From Ensifer adhaerens (GTDB lineage Bacteria; Pseudomonadota; Alphaproteobacteria; Rhizobiales; Rhizobiaceae), in the NCBI GenBank assembly GCA_900215285.1, contig OCMG01000004.1, positions 2,588,001-2,652,000 on the forward strand: a stretch of DNA of 64,000 nucleotides, written 5' to 3'. Positions within the stretch are counted from its first letter, which is position 1. Each line of letters begins with the position of its first letter. The position numbers and the translations under genes are program-made. Shown piece after piece: positions 42,874 through 52,342 of this stretch. The notes beneath the pieces were generated by a model. The model had not been told where the DNA came from, did no database searches, and saw nothing but the letters and a program-made list of their open reading frames with translations.

Positions 42874-43614
42874 ATGGTTCGATTTCTTCTCAGGACAGTC
42901 ATGTCGGTCTGCGCGGCCGGGGCTCTCTCTGGATGCATGACGACGGCCTTTGCCCCGACTTCCGCTGATGTCCAGACCTATGCGATCAAGTCGGTGTCTG
43001 TCTCCGGCCTGGCACCGCAGGCGGTTTCAGAAGCTGTTGGCAGCGACCTGGGTTCCGCGATCCGCTCCGTGCCGGTGAAGCCGGGTGCGTTGGCGGTCCA
43101 GATGGTCGTTTCCATTCCGGGCTTTTCAGGCGGACGCGTCGCCAACGGCTACAAGGCTGGCGCGGATGTCACGGTCAGCCTCAAGGCAGCGGCAGGCGGC
43201 AAGGCCCTGCAGACTGCGACCTTCCATGAGGATGCGGTTTCGGCGGACGAGGCGCGCGCCGGCGGCCAGCTGGCATCGGCAATCACAGCGCGCGTGCGTC
43301 GCATTTTCGACCTGCCGGCTTCAGCCTCGGCGAGCGATTCGAACGTTGCGCATCGGACGCCACAGACGAAGAAGGCGACAGACTCAAAGGCTGCGGCTAA
43401 AGACAATGCCGCGGCGGATCCCGCCCTGTCGAGCGACGCTCTCGACACGCTGATGCGAGCGGCAACCGGTTCGGATGCGCAACAGGACCAGACCAAGACG
43501 AGCAGCGTGCCCGCAGGGACGGTCGCCTTGCCGGATACGGTCTGCTCGGGCGACACCCTGACAACCTGCCCGAACGGATCGCTCCTGTCCGGCGACTTCA
43601 ACCTTCGCAGATGA
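42874..43614 (+). CDS. Putative lipoprotein, unknown function
   Basis: A 246-residue protein with a lipoprotein signal peptide (MVRFLLRTVMSVCAAGALSG, lipobox Cys about residue 21). The N-terminal half (TYAIKSVSVSGLAPQAVSEA and onward) reads like a compact alpha/beta domain. The C-terminal half is low-complexity with many Ala, Lys, Ser and Thr, and ends with TLTTCPNGSLLSGDFNLRR. It is 80 bases behind tolC on the same strand. It may be a surface or periplasmic partner of the channel, but nothing in the sequence proves it. Confidence 0.75.
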   Translation: MVRFLLRTVMSVCAAGALSGCMTTAFAPTSADVQTYAIKSVSVSGLAPQAVSEAVGSDLGSAIRSVPVKPGALAVQMVVSIPGFSGGRVANGYKAGADVTVSLKAAAGGKALQTATFHEDAVSADEARAGGQLASAITARVRRIFDLPASASASDSNVAHRTPQTKKATDSKAAAKDNAAADPALSSDALDTLMRAATGSDAQQDQTKTSSVPAGTVALPDTVCSGDTLTTCPNGSLLSGDFNLRR

Positions 43615-43686
43615 GCCGCCAGACGTTTGTCTCCGCGTCCGGTCATGGATGCAAATTCAAGTCACACTTCCGCAGGCCGGCTGGCC

Positions 43687-44520
43687 TCAGCCCAGACGTT
43701 CGGCATGCCATTTCAAGTGATCGGCCATGAAGGTCGAGATGAAATAATAGGAGTGGTCGTAGCGCTCGCGCATGTTGAGCACGAGGCCGATCCCGGTTTC
43801 CTTCAGCGCTTCTTCCAGCTTCCAGGGCATGAGGCCCTTTTGCAGGAAGCTGTCGGCTGCCCCCTGGTCGATCAGGAATTCCGGGAAGCGCGCACCGTCC
43901 TCGATCAGCGCGCAGGCATCGTACTGTCGCCATGCGGCACGGTCATTGCCGAGATATTTTTCAAATGCCGGCACGGACCAGTCGGCTTCCATCGGGTTGA
44001 CGATGGGGGCGAAGGCCGAGCAGCTCCTGTAACGCTCCGGGTTCTTCAGCGCGATCGTCAGTGCGCCGTGCCCGCCCATGGAATGCCCGAATATGCCTTG
44101 GCGGCCCATGTCTGCGCGGAAATTGGCGGCGATCACCATGGGCAGTTCCTGCGTGATGTAGGAATACATCTGGTAATGCTGCGCCCAGGGTGCTTCGGTG
44201 GCATCGAGATAGAAGCCGGCACCCTTGCCCATCTGCCAGTTGCCAGCCTCGTCGGCGACGTCATCACCGCGCGGGCTCGTATCCGGGCAGACGATGATGA
44301 GGCCGAGTTCGGATGCGGCGCGGCGATATTCGCCCTTTTCCATGACGTTCGCATGGGAGCAGGTGAGGCCGGACAGATACCAGACGACCGGGCAGGGCGC
44401 GTGCGCCGCCTGCGGAGGAACATAGACGGCGAAGGTCATGTCGGTGCCGGTGATCTTCGACGTATGGCTATAGACGCCCTGTACGCCGTCGAAAGAGACG
44501 TTTTCGGAGATGATCTTCAT
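43687..44520 (-). CDS. fghA: S-formylglutathione hydrolase
   Basis: A 277-residue esterase D-type hydrolase that frees formate and glutathione in formaldehyde detoxification. The nucleophile elbow is FGHSMGGHGALTIAL (Ser about residue 147) and the catalytic His is in DHSYYFISTFMADHL. The family segment YLSGLTCSHANVMEKGEYRR is present. No glutathione-dependent formaldehyde dehydrogenase is nearby. It precedes the YaiI-type gene on the transcript order by 14 bases, so the two could be one unit. Confidence 0.94.
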   Translation of the reverse strand: MKIISENVSFDGVQGVYSHTSKITGTDMTFAVYVPPQAAHAPCPVVWYLSGLTCSHANVMEKGEYRRAASELGLIIVCPDTSPRGDDVADEAGNWQMGKGAGFYLDATEAPWAQHYQMYSYITQELPMVIAANFRADMGRQGIFGHSMGGHGALTIALKNPERYRSCSAFAPIVNPMEADWSVPAFEKYLGNDRAAWRQYDACALIEDGARFPEFLIDQGAADSFLQKGLMPWKLEEALKETGIGLVLNMRERYDHSYYFISTFMADHLKWHAERLG

Positions 44521-44534
44521 GGCTGCTGATCCTG

Positions 44535-45014
44535 TTACGATTTTTGTCGTTCTGATTTCGCTCTCCGGCAGAGCCGGTCGAGCGTTTCGAGGAAGCTGGA
44601 GCGGTCGCGCGGGCTGAATGCCGCATTATAGCCCTTGCTCTCGCCGGTTTCGCGCAGGTGCTGACCGAGGTCACGCATGGCGGATGCCATGCCGATATTG
44701 GCGCGGTCGAAGATGCGGCCTTGAGGTCCCGTCACCAGCGCGCCCTTGTCGACGCAGCGCACGGCAAGCGGCACATCGGCGGTAATCACGATGTCATGAT
44801 CGCCCGCATTTTCGGCGATCCAGTTGTCGGCGGCGTCGAAGCCGGCACTGACGATGACGTTCACCACCATCGGGTCGCGCGAGGGACGCAGGCCGGAATT
44901 GGCGACGAAGACCGTCTTCATGCCGTGGCGTTCAGCCACTTTCAGCACTTCCGGCTTCACCGGGCAGGCGTCGGCATCGACGTAGATGATGGGTGATTTG
45001 CTTTCGTCTCGCAT
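44535..45014 (-). CDS. YaiI/YqxD family protein (DUF188)
   Basis: A 159-residue protein of the UPF0178 family, beginning MRDESKSPIIYVDADACPVK. The conserved acidic DADACPVK at residues 13-20 and VITADVPLAVRCVDKGALVTGP near residue 80 resemble the PIN-like nuclease fold. The biochemical role is unknown. ATG 45014 is used because the longer open frame upstream lacks family sequence. It lies between the SulP transporter and the formylglutathione hydrolase gene on the same strand. Confidence 0.88.
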   Translation of the reverse strand: MRDESKSPIIYVDADACPVKPEVLKVAERHGMKTVFVANSGLRPSRDPMVVNVIVSAGFDAADNWIAENAGDHDIVITADVPLAVRCVDKGALVTGPQGRIFDRANIGMASAMRDLGQHLRETGESKGYNAAFSPRDRSSFLETLDRLCRRAKSERQKS

Positions 45015-45054
45015 GGCCCGCTCATAGCGCGGCGGCGGATCATGGGGAAGCGCT

Positions 45055-46734
45055 TTATGCGCCGGATGCTGTCGCCATGAAACGCGGCGGTTGCAGATGG
45101 ACGGCGGCAGCGGCTTCCTTGAAGGTCGAGACATACTCGACCTGGGGCGCCTTGACGTGGTTCGCTTCAAGGATCGCGCGTGCCTCGGGCGAGGCGCCGG
45201 CGATGAGCACGCGGATGCCGTTCTTGTGTGCCTTTCTCACCGCCCCTTCGATGACATTTGCAGCTGAGGAGTCCATGAAGGGCACGGAGGAGCAATCGAG
45301 AATGAAGTTCTTGCGGCTATCGGCAATGCGGTCCAGGACCGAGGCGACGGTTGCGGCCGCGCCGAAGAAGAAGACGCCTGAGATTCGGTAGACGACCGTG
45401 TCCGGGTCCGTGGTGCGGAAGGGCTTTTCCGGACCTTCCGAATCGTCGGCGAAGAGGTCTCCCGGCTGTTCGCTGACCTGAACGTGCCGGGCCATGCGCT
45501 CGATGAAGAGGAAGGCGCCCAGCACGAAGCCCACGATGATGCCTTCCGTCAGATCGCGGAAGATGACGACGAGGAAGGTGGCCGACAGCACGATCGCATC
45601 GCCCCGGGAGGAGCGGAAGAGAGCGGCAATCGCTTGTCTTTCAATCATGTTGTAGCAGACGAAGGCAAGCACGCCGGCAAGCGCTGCCAACGGTATGTAT
45701 TTCGCGAGCGGGGCCGCCACCAGCAGGAAGGCCAGCACGAAGACTGCATGCAGCATGCCGGAGACGGGGCTGGTCGCGCCGGCGCGGACATTGGTCGCCG
45801 TGCGGGCTATCGTCCCGGTCACGCAGATGCCACCGAAGAGGCCGGACGTGATATTGGCGAAGCCTTGCGCAATCAGTTCCATGGACGAGCGGTGGCGACG
45901 GCCGGACATGCCATCCGCAACGACCGCCGAGAGCAGCGATTCGATGGCTCCGAGCAGCGTGAAGGCAATGGCGTCGGGCAGAACCTTGATCGCAAGGTCG
46001 AAGCCCGGCGACGGCAGATGCGGCATGGGAACCGCATCGGGAATGCCGCCGAAGCGGGTGCCGATGGTCTCGACATCCAGGCCGAGCACGGCTGCCAGCA
46101 CAGAGGAAAGCACGACGGCGATCAGCAGGCCCGGCCAGTTCGGCAGGAAACGCTTGAGCAGCAGGATGATGGCGATGGTAAAGACCGCGACCGCCGTCGC
46201 CTGCGCGCTGATCGTCCCCATGTAACCGTAAAGAAAGGCCAGCTTGTCGATGAGCGGGCCGGGTTCCTTGCCCTCAGTCGTCAGGCCGAAGAGGTCGTGT
46301 ATCTCGCCGGAGAAAATGATGACGCCGATGCCGGCGGTGAAACCCACCGTCACCGGATAGGGAATGTACTTGATGTATTTGCCGAGCCGCAGGAAGCCGG
46401 CCGCGATCAGGAAGAGGCCGGACATCATGGTGGCGAGGATCAGTCCTTCGACGCCGTTGCGCGCCACGCAGGCCGCGACCAGAACGATGAAGGCCCCCGC
46501 CGGTCCGCCGATCTGGAAGCGGCTGCCACCGAGCAGCGACACCACGAACCCGCCGAAGATCGCCGTGTAAAGGCCACGCTCCGGCGTGACGCCGGACGAG
46601 ATCGCAATCGCCATGGACAACGGCAGGGCCACGATGGCCACCGTGAGGCCGGCCAGTGCATCCGCCTTCAGGCGCGAAAGGCTGTAGCCTTCCTTCAGCA
46701 CGCTGACGAGTTTGGGTTCAAGTCTGTCTGTCAT
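45055..46734 (-). CDS. SulP family inorganic anion transporter with STAS domain
   Basis: A 559-residue transporter. The first 420 residues give about twelve to fourteen membrane segments, with the SulP signature region near GLYTAIFGGFVVSLLGGSRF and QIGGPAGAFIVLVAA. The C-terminal 120 residues form a cytoplasmic STAS domain (FILDCSSVPFMDSSAANVIE). Substrates in the family are sulfate, bicarbonate or C4-dicarboxylates and cannot be read from sequence. No carbonic anhydrase or sulfate-assimilation gene is next to it. ATG 46734 gives the normal N-terminus. Confidence 0.92.
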   Translation of the reverse strand: MTDRLEPKLVSVLKEGYSLSRLKADALAGLTVAIVALPLSMAIAISSGVTPERGLYTAIFGGFVVSLLGGSRFQIGGPAGAFIVLVAACVARNGVEGLILATMMSGLFLIAAGFLRLGKYIKYIPYPVTVGFTAGIGVIIFSGEIHDLFGLTTEGKEPGPLIDKLAFLYGYMGTISAQATAVAVFTIAIILLLKRFLPNWPGLLIAVVLSSVLAAVLGLDVETIGTRFGGIPDAVPMPHLPSPGFDLAIKVLPDAIAFTLLGAIESLLSAVVADGMSGRRHRSSMELIAQGFANITSGLFGGICVTGTIARTATNVRAGATSPVSGMLHAVFVLAFLLVAAPLAKYIPLAALAGVLAFVCYNMIERQAIAALFRSSRGDAIVLSATFLVVIFRDLTEGIIVGFVLGAFLFIERMARHVQVSEQPGDLFADDSEGPEKPFRTTDPDTVVYRISGVFFFGAAATVASVLDRIADSRKNFILDCSSVPFMDSSAANVIEGAVRKAHKNGIRVLIAGASPEARAILEANHVKAPQVEYVSTFKEAAAAVHLQPPRFMATASGA

Positions 46735-47059
46735 TTCCGGTGCCTGCCTTTGCATTGAAAGACGGGCGTGGCGGCTGGCCGTCGCGCCTTGCGGCAGGAG
46801 TTTAGACCGAATTTGAGTCGATGAGGTATGCAAAAGTGATGCAGCGTTTCGAGTTCAAGAATTTTAAAGCCACAAAACAGCGGCTTTGAAAACTCAGCCA
46901 TGCGCATTTGCATTGATATGCAACGAAGGCTGATGGCTCCCACTTTCGAATTGGGAGGGGGCCGCCCTCGAATTCGCCCGACTTTGCCTTCATTTCCACC
47001 GCTCTGGCCTTCTCGTCGCAATTCCGGTAAAGCGGGCGCAAGTTGAAGGAAGAACAAGA
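46735..47059. other. Divergent gap between SulP gene and rluC
   Basis: About 325 bases holding the promoters of both genes. A hairpin-prone pair TTTTAAAGCC / GGCTTTGAAAA lies at about 46862-46892. No coding sequence is convincing. Confidence 0.45.
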
Positions 47060-48055
47060 ATGGCTGGCATTGAACATAGGGATGTGAGCGAGGACGAGGC
47101 CGGGATGCGGCTCGACCGGTGGTTCAAGGTCCATTACCCGGGGCTCGGTTTCGGCGCGCTGCAGAAGCTGCTCCGCTCCGGCCAGATCCGCGTCGACGGC
47201 GGCCGGGTGAAGTCGGACACGCGCGTGCAGGCCGGCCAGAAGGTGCGCATCCCGCCGATGGATATCGACGCCAAGGGCGAGGAGCGCACGGGCGCGCCTT
47301 CCGGCAAGGAACTCAAGCATTCTGGCGATGCCGAGCTTCTGTCCCGCATGCTGCTGCATGAGGATGACAAGGTTTTCGTTCTCAACAAGCCGGCGGGCCT
47401 TGCCGTTCAGGGCGGCTCTGGTCTGACGCGCCATATCGACAAGATGCTGGAGGCATGGACCAGCAAGAAGGGCGAGAAGCCACGCCTCGTTCACCGCCTC
47501 GACCGCGACACATCCGGCGTGCTGGTCGTTGCCCGGACCCGTGGCGCAGCGCAGAAGCTGACGGCCGCGTTTCGCGAGCGCGATACCAAGAAAACCTATT
47601 GGGCGCTGGTGAGCGGCGTGCCGCGCCAGCGCGAGGGCCGCATCTCGACGTGGCTCGTCAAGGAGGAGACGCCGGACGGCGACCGGATGCGCGTCACCAA
47701 GCATGGCGAGGACGGGGCCGATCACGCCGTATCCTATTACCGCGTTCTCGAGCAGGCGGCGCAGAACCTCGCCTGGCTGGAGATGGAGCCCTATACCGGC
47801 CGCACGCACCAGCTTCGCGTCCACGCCGCCCATATCGGCCATCCGATCATCGGCGATCCGAAATATTTCCAGGCCGATCTCAACTGGACCTTCCCCGGCG
47901 GCGTCCAGAACCGGCTGCATCTTCATGCCCGCCATATCGACATTCCGCATCCCTCCGGCGGACGGCTGAAGGTCACCGCGCCGCTGTCGCCCCACATGGT
48001 GCAGACCTGGAACCTGCTGGGCTTTGACCAGAACGGGCCGGACTACGACGAATGA
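47060..48055 (+). CDS. rluC: RluA-type pseudouridine synthase (RluC-like)
   Basis: A 331-residue pseudouridine synthase for 23S rRNA. It has an N-terminal S4 RNA-binding domain (GMRLDRWFKVHYPGLGFGAL, then QKLLRSGQIRVDGGRVK) and the RluA-type catalytic domain with HRLDRDTSGVLVVART, where the second Asp is the nucleophile (about residue 149). GRTHQLRVHAAHIGHPIIGD closes the active site. RluC, which modifies positions 955, 2504 and 2580, is the closest type; RluD is less likely. It overlaps the HAD gene by ATGA. Confidence 0.93.
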   Translation: MAGIEHRDVSEDEAGMRLDRWFKVHYPGLGFGALQKLLRSGQIRVDGGRVKSDTRVQAGQKVRIPPMDIDAKGEERTGAPSGKELKHSGDAELLSRMLLHEDDKVFVLNKPAGLAVQGGSGLTRHIDKMLEAWTSKKGEKPRLVHRLDRDTSGVLVVARTRGAAQKLTAAFRERDTKKTYWALVSGVPRQREGRISTWLVKEETPDGDRMRVTKHGEDGADHAVSYYRVLEQAAQNLAWLEMEPYTGRTHQLRVHAAHIGHPIIGDPKYFQADLNWTFPGGVQNRLHLHARHIDIPHPSGGRLKVTAPLSPHMVQTWNLLGFDQNGPDYDE

Positions 48056-48714
48056 AACTCGTTCTCTTCGATTGCGACGGGACGCTGGTCGATAGCGCGC
48101 ATCTGATCCACGAGGTCATGGTGCGCACCTTCCGGCATTTCGAGCTGGATGAGCCGGAGGCCGCAGCCACGCATTCAATCATCGGGCTGACGCTGGACAG
48201 CGCGATTGCCCGCATGCGCGGTCTTGATGTGGTGGACGCGCAGGCGACGGCCATGATGGCCCATTACAAGTCGATCTTCGCGGCGACGCGGCTGGAGGCG
48301 GGCTTTCACGAGCCGCTTTATCCCGGCATAGACGGCGTGATTGCCGAGCTTTCGGGGCAGGACGATCTGATCCTTGGCGCCGTCACCGGCAAGTCGCGGC
48401 GTGGTCTCAATCTCGTCTGCGAGACGCATGGCTGGACGGAGACCTTCTTCGTCGCCCGCACAGCCGACGACTGCCCGTCCAAGCCGCATCCCGCCATGGT
48501 GCTGGAATGCTGCGATGCGACCGGGATTTCTCCTTCCGAGACCATTGTCATCGGCGACAGCATTTACGATATGGAGATGGCGAAGGCGGCGGGCGCCCAT
48601 GCGCTTGGCGTGTCCTGGGGCTATGGCGCGGTCGATGATCTGAAGCGCGCCGGTGCGGACCGGATCGCTGACGCCACGACCGACATTCCTTTGCTCATCC
48701 GTAAATTCGGGTAA
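48052..48714 (+). CDS. HAD-IA family hydrolase
   Basis: A 220-residue phosphatase-like protein of the phosphoglycolate phosphatase type. Motif I is LVLFDCDGTLVDS with the nucleophile Asp at residue 7. Motif II is in LGAVTGKSRRG, motif III is the Lys in CPSKPHPAM, and motif IV is TIVIGDSIYDMEMAKAAG. The substrate is unknown. It is translated in overlap with rluC (ATGA) and is followed within six bases by the ATP12 gene, so rluC, HAD and ATP12 form an operon. Confidence 0.92.
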   Translation: MKLVLFDCDGTLVDSAHLIHEVMVRTFRHFELDEPEAAATHSIIGLTLDSAIARMRGLDVVDAQATAMMAHYKSIFAATRLEAGFHEPLYPGIDGVIAELSGQDDLILGAVTGKSRRGLNLVCETHGWTETFFVARTADDCPSKPHPAMVLECCDATGISPSETIVIGDSIYDMEMAKAAGAHALGVSWGYGAVDDLKRAGADRIADATTDIPLLIRKFG

Positions 48715-48719
48715 ATACC

Positions 48720-49505
48720 ATGCGCGATATCCTGACTGACCTCAACGATGCGTTTCTCTCGGATCCGGACCCGGTGCGCCGTGCCCAGATCCAGATGAAG
48801 ACGCCGCTGCCCAAACGCTTCTATGACGCGGTGAGCGTGGGCGAAGACGGCGAGGGTGGTTTCTCGGTCCTGCTCGACGGCAAGACGGTGCGCACGCCTT
48901 CCAAGGCGAAGCTTTCCGTCCCGACGCAGGCTGCCGCCGACATGGTCGCGGCCGAGTGGGCGGCGCAGAAGGATGTGATCAGCCCCTTGACCATGCCAGT
49001 CACGCGCCTGGTCAATACGGTTCTCGATGGCGTGGCGGTCGATCCGCAAGCCGTGTTCGAAGACATTCTGCGTTACTCCTCGAGCGACCTTCTCTGCTAC
49101 CGGGCGGATGCGCCGCAGAAGCTCGTCGATCTTCAGGCGGATAACTGGGAACCGATCCTCGGCTGGGCCTCCGACCGCCTCGGCGCGCGTTTCATCCTGG
49201 CCGAAGGTGTCATGCATCAGGAACAGCCGCGCGAGGCGATCGCCGCCTTCGGCGCGGGCCTGAAGCGCCACGACGACGCCTTCCGTCTCGCCTGTCTCCA
49301 TACGGTGACGACGCTGACCGGCTCGGCGATCCTGGCGCTCGCCTTTGCCGAACAGTTTGCCGATGCGGATGAGGTCTGGCGGCTTGCCCATGTCGACGAG
49401 GACTGGCAGATCAGCCAATGGGGCGACGACGAAGAGGCCATCCGCCGCCGCGCCGCAAGGAAGATCGATCTGGACGCGGCCTGCCGATTATTCAAGGCGC
49501 TCTGA
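48720..49505 (+). CDS. ATP12 family chaperone (F1-ATPase assembly factor)
   Basis: A 261-residue homologue of mitochondrial ATP12, which binds the F1 alpha subunit before assembly. Family features are KRFYDAVSVGEDGEGGFSVL near residue 31, VLLDGKTVRTPSKAKLSVP, MPVTRLVNTVLDGV and DLLCYRADAPQKLVDLQ. The protein is confined to alpha-proteobacteria and mitochondria. It is the last gene of the rluC operon; the atp genes are not in this window. Confidence 0.94.
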   Translation: MRDILTDLNDAFLSDPDPVRRAQIQMKTPLPKRFYDAVSVGEDGEGGFSVLLDGKTVRTPSKAKLSVPTQAAADMVAAEWAAQKDVISPLTMPVTRLVNTVLDGVAVDPQAVFEDILRYSSSDLLCYRADAPQKLVDLQADNWEPILGWASDRLGARFILAEGVMHQEQPREAIAAFGAGLKRHDDAFRLACLHTVTTLTGSAILALAFAEQFADADEVWRLAHVDEDWQISQWGDDEEAIRRRAARKIDLDAACRLFKAL

Positions 49506-49628
49506 CGGCTTTGTCGCCAACCAGATTTTTCTCGGTAGATTGTCTATAAAGTTAAAGTCCAAGTTGCAAAAACCCGTCTAAAGAGTCTCACTAGCCGATC
49601 TCGAAGGCAGCTTTGTTGGGGAAGATAG

Positions 49629-50159
49629 ATGGGCGAATCCGGCCAGAACCAACCTGGGAACAAGATATTTATGGCTGACCGAAAGGAGGTAGCTGGCGTC
49701 GTTTATCATGAATATCGACATATGCAGCGAGCGACATCTGCAATTTTTGCAGAATGGGGAAGATGGTTAGTCGCTAGTTTGATGCTAGTACACGGCGGAG
49801 CGTTGTTTGGACTTTTTGGATTCTTGGGAAAGTTCGCTGATAAGCCTGAGTCATTAGCTCAGTACCAGTGGACGGTTTGGTGGTTTGTTGGCGGAATGGT
49901 TGCGACCTTTGCCGCGGGTTTCTGTGCTTGGCTTAATTGGAGCATGCACAGCGACAATTATGATTCTTTTGCCAACATGGGTATGCTTTGGGACCCCGAA
50001 GTTTGGTGTGGGCCCTTAAAGCACGATCGGGGGCTTTGGTGGACTAATTGGCTTGCCATTATCTTTGGGTTCATATCTGCATTCTGCATTGTAGGCGGCG
50101 CCTATTCCACGCTCTATGGAAACTGGATTTCTAAAATTGGGGCGGTTGCCCTGGCCTAG
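49629..50159 (+). CDS. AT-richer orphan membrane protein
   Basis: A 176-residue protein I do not recognise. It has a polar N-terminus and about four membrane segments (near residues 45-70, 82-105, 136-158 and 160-175), with a Trp-rich loop (WDPEVWCGPLKHDRGLWWTN). The ATG at 49629 has GGGGAAGATAG just before it. Base composition is visibly lower in GC than the genes around it, and it uses codons such as TTA and CTA that are rare in the neighbours, which suggests recent acquisition. It is between ATP12 and popZ, on the same strand. Confidence 0.6.
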   Translation: MGESGQNQPGNKIFMADRKEVAGVVYHEYRHMQRATSAIFAEWGRWLVASLMLVHGGALFGLFGFLGKFADKPESLAQYQWTVWWFVGGMVATFAAGFCAWLNWSMHSDNYDSFANMGMLWDPEVWCGPLKHDRGLWWTNWLAIIFGFISAFCIVGGAYSTLYGNWISKIGAVALA

Positions 50160-50307
50160 GGTGCGCAATTCCGACGAGGCTTCCTGAAACTGTGGATGGC
50201 GCGGTGGATAACCTCCGCGTCCTGTTCTTTTTCCCTTTCGCCCCATTTAGGGTAAACTGTCTGCTAATAATTATTGTGTCCTGCAGGCCTGTTGAACGGG
50301 GATGAAA

Positions 50308-51240
50308 ATGGCTCAGCCAAATGTAGCGCGTGAACCGTCCATGGAAGAAATCCTGGCTTCGATCCGTCGGATCATTGAGAACAATGATCCGGTCGAAAAC
50401 ATTGAAAATGCTTCCTATTCTAATCAAGCGCCGGGCGTTCCCGAGACGATCGAGCTGACGATCGACGAAGATATCGCGCTGATGGCGGCCGGTGCGGATT
50501 TCACCCCGGCCCGTGTGGCTCCGGCCCAGCTTGCCGAATCAGTTGCAGCGCCGCGCGCGCCTGAAAAGGCGGAGCAGCCGGCTGCGCGGCCCATGTCGCT
50601 TGCCGACGTTGCCGCCCGCGTAAAGGCAGCTTCCGAGCGCCGTCAGCCGGCGCCTCCCGCCAACGACACTGAACGTCAGGCACAGGTCTTCTCCGCCGCG
50701 GTCGAGGCTGAGCCTGTCGAGGCCAAGACGGTTGATGCTGATGACGATGCGGTTCAGGTTTCTCCGGTGTCCGCGGACGAGCGCCATGCGCCGGTTCAGG
50801 CTGTTGCCGTTGAACCACATCCGGCCTTGATGGCCGAACCGAATTTCTATTCCGAACCGCAATCGCCGGCCCCGGCTTCTGAGACTAGCGAGGTCGACTT
50901 GGACCATTTCGAGGTCGTGAACGATACGGTGGAGTCGTCCGCCGATGCCACGGACGAGGTGAGTGTCGATCCGATGGAGCGGTTTGCCGCCGAGATCGGC
51001 AATGGAATTGCCGCTGCCGTGCCGGCACAACTTCTGTCGCCGACGACCGAGGAGAAGGTATCGCGCTCGTTCGAAGAACTCGCCGATGCGCTGGGCGGCT
51101 CGAAGCGTTCGCTTGACGAAATCGCGGAAGAGATGCTCAAGCCGATGCTTCAGGAATGGCTCGACGATAACCTGCCGACGCTGGTCGAGCGGCTTGTCCG
51201 CGAAGAGATCGAGCGTGTGGCGCGCGGCCCGCGCCGCTGA
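50308..51240 (+). CDS. popZ: PopZ-like polar organizing protein (DUF2497)
   Basis: PopZ forms a self-assembled network at the cell pole and tethers ParB and the cell-cycle regulators. This 310-residue protein has the N-terminal binding segment EPSMEEILASIRRIIENND (residues 9-27), a long acidic Pro/Ala-rich disordered middle, and the C-terminal multimerisation region (SLDEIAEEMLKPMLQEWLDD, then NLPTLVERLVREEIERVARG). This three-part plan matches Agrobacterium and Caulobacter PopZ. The second ATG at 50308 is preferred: GGGGA lies five bases before it and overlaps the first ATG at 50302. Confidence 0.9.
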   Translation: MAQPNVAREPSMEEILASIRRIIENNDPVENIENASYSNQAPGVPETIELTIDEDIALMAAGADFTPARVAPAQLAESVAAPRAPEKAEQPAARPMSLADVAARVKAASERRQPAPPANDTERQAQVFSAAVEAEPVEAKTVDADDDAVQVSPVSADERHAPVQAVAVEPHPALMAEPNFYSEPQSPAPASETSEVDLDHFEVVNDTVESSADATDEVSVDPMERFAAEIGNGIAAAVPAQLLSPTTEEKVSRSFEELADALGGSKRSLDEIAEEMLKPMLQEWLDDNLPTLVERLVREEIERVARGPRR

Positions 51241-51264
51241 GTTTAGAACATCGAGAGACAGAGA

Positions 51265-52233
51265 TCAGCGCAGCAGGACATCCTGCATGCGCTTTATTTC
51301 GCCGATCTTCGCCTTGGCTTCCAGATAGCCGCGGTCGATGGCTTCGCCAGCGCGGTGGAATTCCGAAAGACCGATATCGGCAAGGCGCGGCTGCAGGGAC
51401 AGGTCCGGCGGATCACCGGCGAGCCTTGCCCGCGAGATGCGATCCTGAATGATGTTGAACGCTTCCACCATGACCGAGGTGACGCCATGGCGGCGTTCGT
51501 TGTCCGGCTTTGACTGCGTGTCGCGATAGGTGGTTGGTTGGTGCGCAGCGGTGTGCTTGATGACGGCCGAGCGACCGTAGAGGTCGTAATGGAGGTTGAC
51601 TGCCACGACGAGCTGCTGCTCGTAGGCGCGGCACACGGAGACAGGAACCGGATTGACGAGCGCGCCATCGACTAGGGCCCGGCCGTTGCAGACGATGGGT
51701 TCGAAGATGCCCGGGAGCGCATAGGAGGCGCGCAGGCCTGTGATCAGCGAGCCGGAATGCATCCACACTTCATGGCCGGTCTTCAGTTCGGTCGCGACAG
51801 CCACGAAGGGGCGGTCAAGGTCTTCGATGTCGAGGCCTTCGAGATGTTCCTGCATGCGCTTGGTGAGCCTGAGCCCGCCGAGCAGGCCGCCGCCGCCGAT
51901 GGTGAAGTCGAGGAAGGCGGCGATGCGGCGCATGGTCAGCGAGCGGGCGAAGCTTTCCAGTTCATCGAGCTTGCCGGCCAGATAACAGCCGCCGACCAGC
52001 GCGCCGATCGAGGTGCCCGCGACCATGCCGATCTTGATGCCTTCCTCGTCCATAGCACGCAGTACGCCAATATGGGCCCAGCCGCGCGCCGCGCCGCCGC
52101 CGAGGGCGAGCGCAATGCGCGGTTCGGGTCGTTTGGGTTCAGGAATGAGCGGGGGCGAGGGGATGTCAGGAGTCAGGGCCTTGTCGGCCTGCAACTGATT
52201 GGCGTTGTCGCGTTTCAAACTCCAGTTCAGCAT
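51265..52233 (-). CDS. Patatin-like phospholipase (RssA type)
   Basis: A 322-residue serine lipase with a catalytic Ser-Asp dyad. The oxyanion loop is ALGGGAARGWAHIGVLRAM (about residues 42-60), the nucleophile elbow is GTSIGALVG, and the Asp is in DGALVNPVPVSV. These belong to the RssA/YlbK subgroup of bacterial patatins, probably acting on membrane phospholipid. ATG 52233 is used because GGGGAG lies six bases upstream; the longer frame to 52263 lacks it. It converges with popZ with a gap of 24 bases. Confidence 0.9.
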   Translation of the reverse strand: MLNWSLKRDNANQLQADKALTPDIPSPPLIPEPKRPEPRIALALGGGAARGWAHIGVLRAMDEEGIKIGMVAGTSIGALVGGCYLAGKLDELESFARSLTMRRIAAFLDFTIGGGGLLGGLRLTKRMQEHLEGLDIEDLDRPFVAVATELKTGHEVWMHSGSLITGLRASYALPGIFEPIVCNGRALVDGALVNPVPVSVCRAYEQQLVVAVNLHYDLYGRSAVIKHTAAHQPTTYRDTQSKPDNERRHGVTSVMVEAFNIIQDRISRARLAGDPPDLSLQPRLADIGLSEFHRAGEAIDRGYLEAKAKIGEIKRMQDVLLR

Positions 52234-52342
52234 GATACTCCCCATACAGCGCTGAACGTTCACCGTTCCATCACATTAGGCGCGCGCAGGACTTTCCAAA
52301 CCGTAAACGCGGGAGCTGCCTGTATCGTTTCAAGGCATATGC

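Noticed and set aside
46802..47995. 397-residue minus-strand frame
   Set aside because: Shadow of rluC; no ribosome site and no domain.
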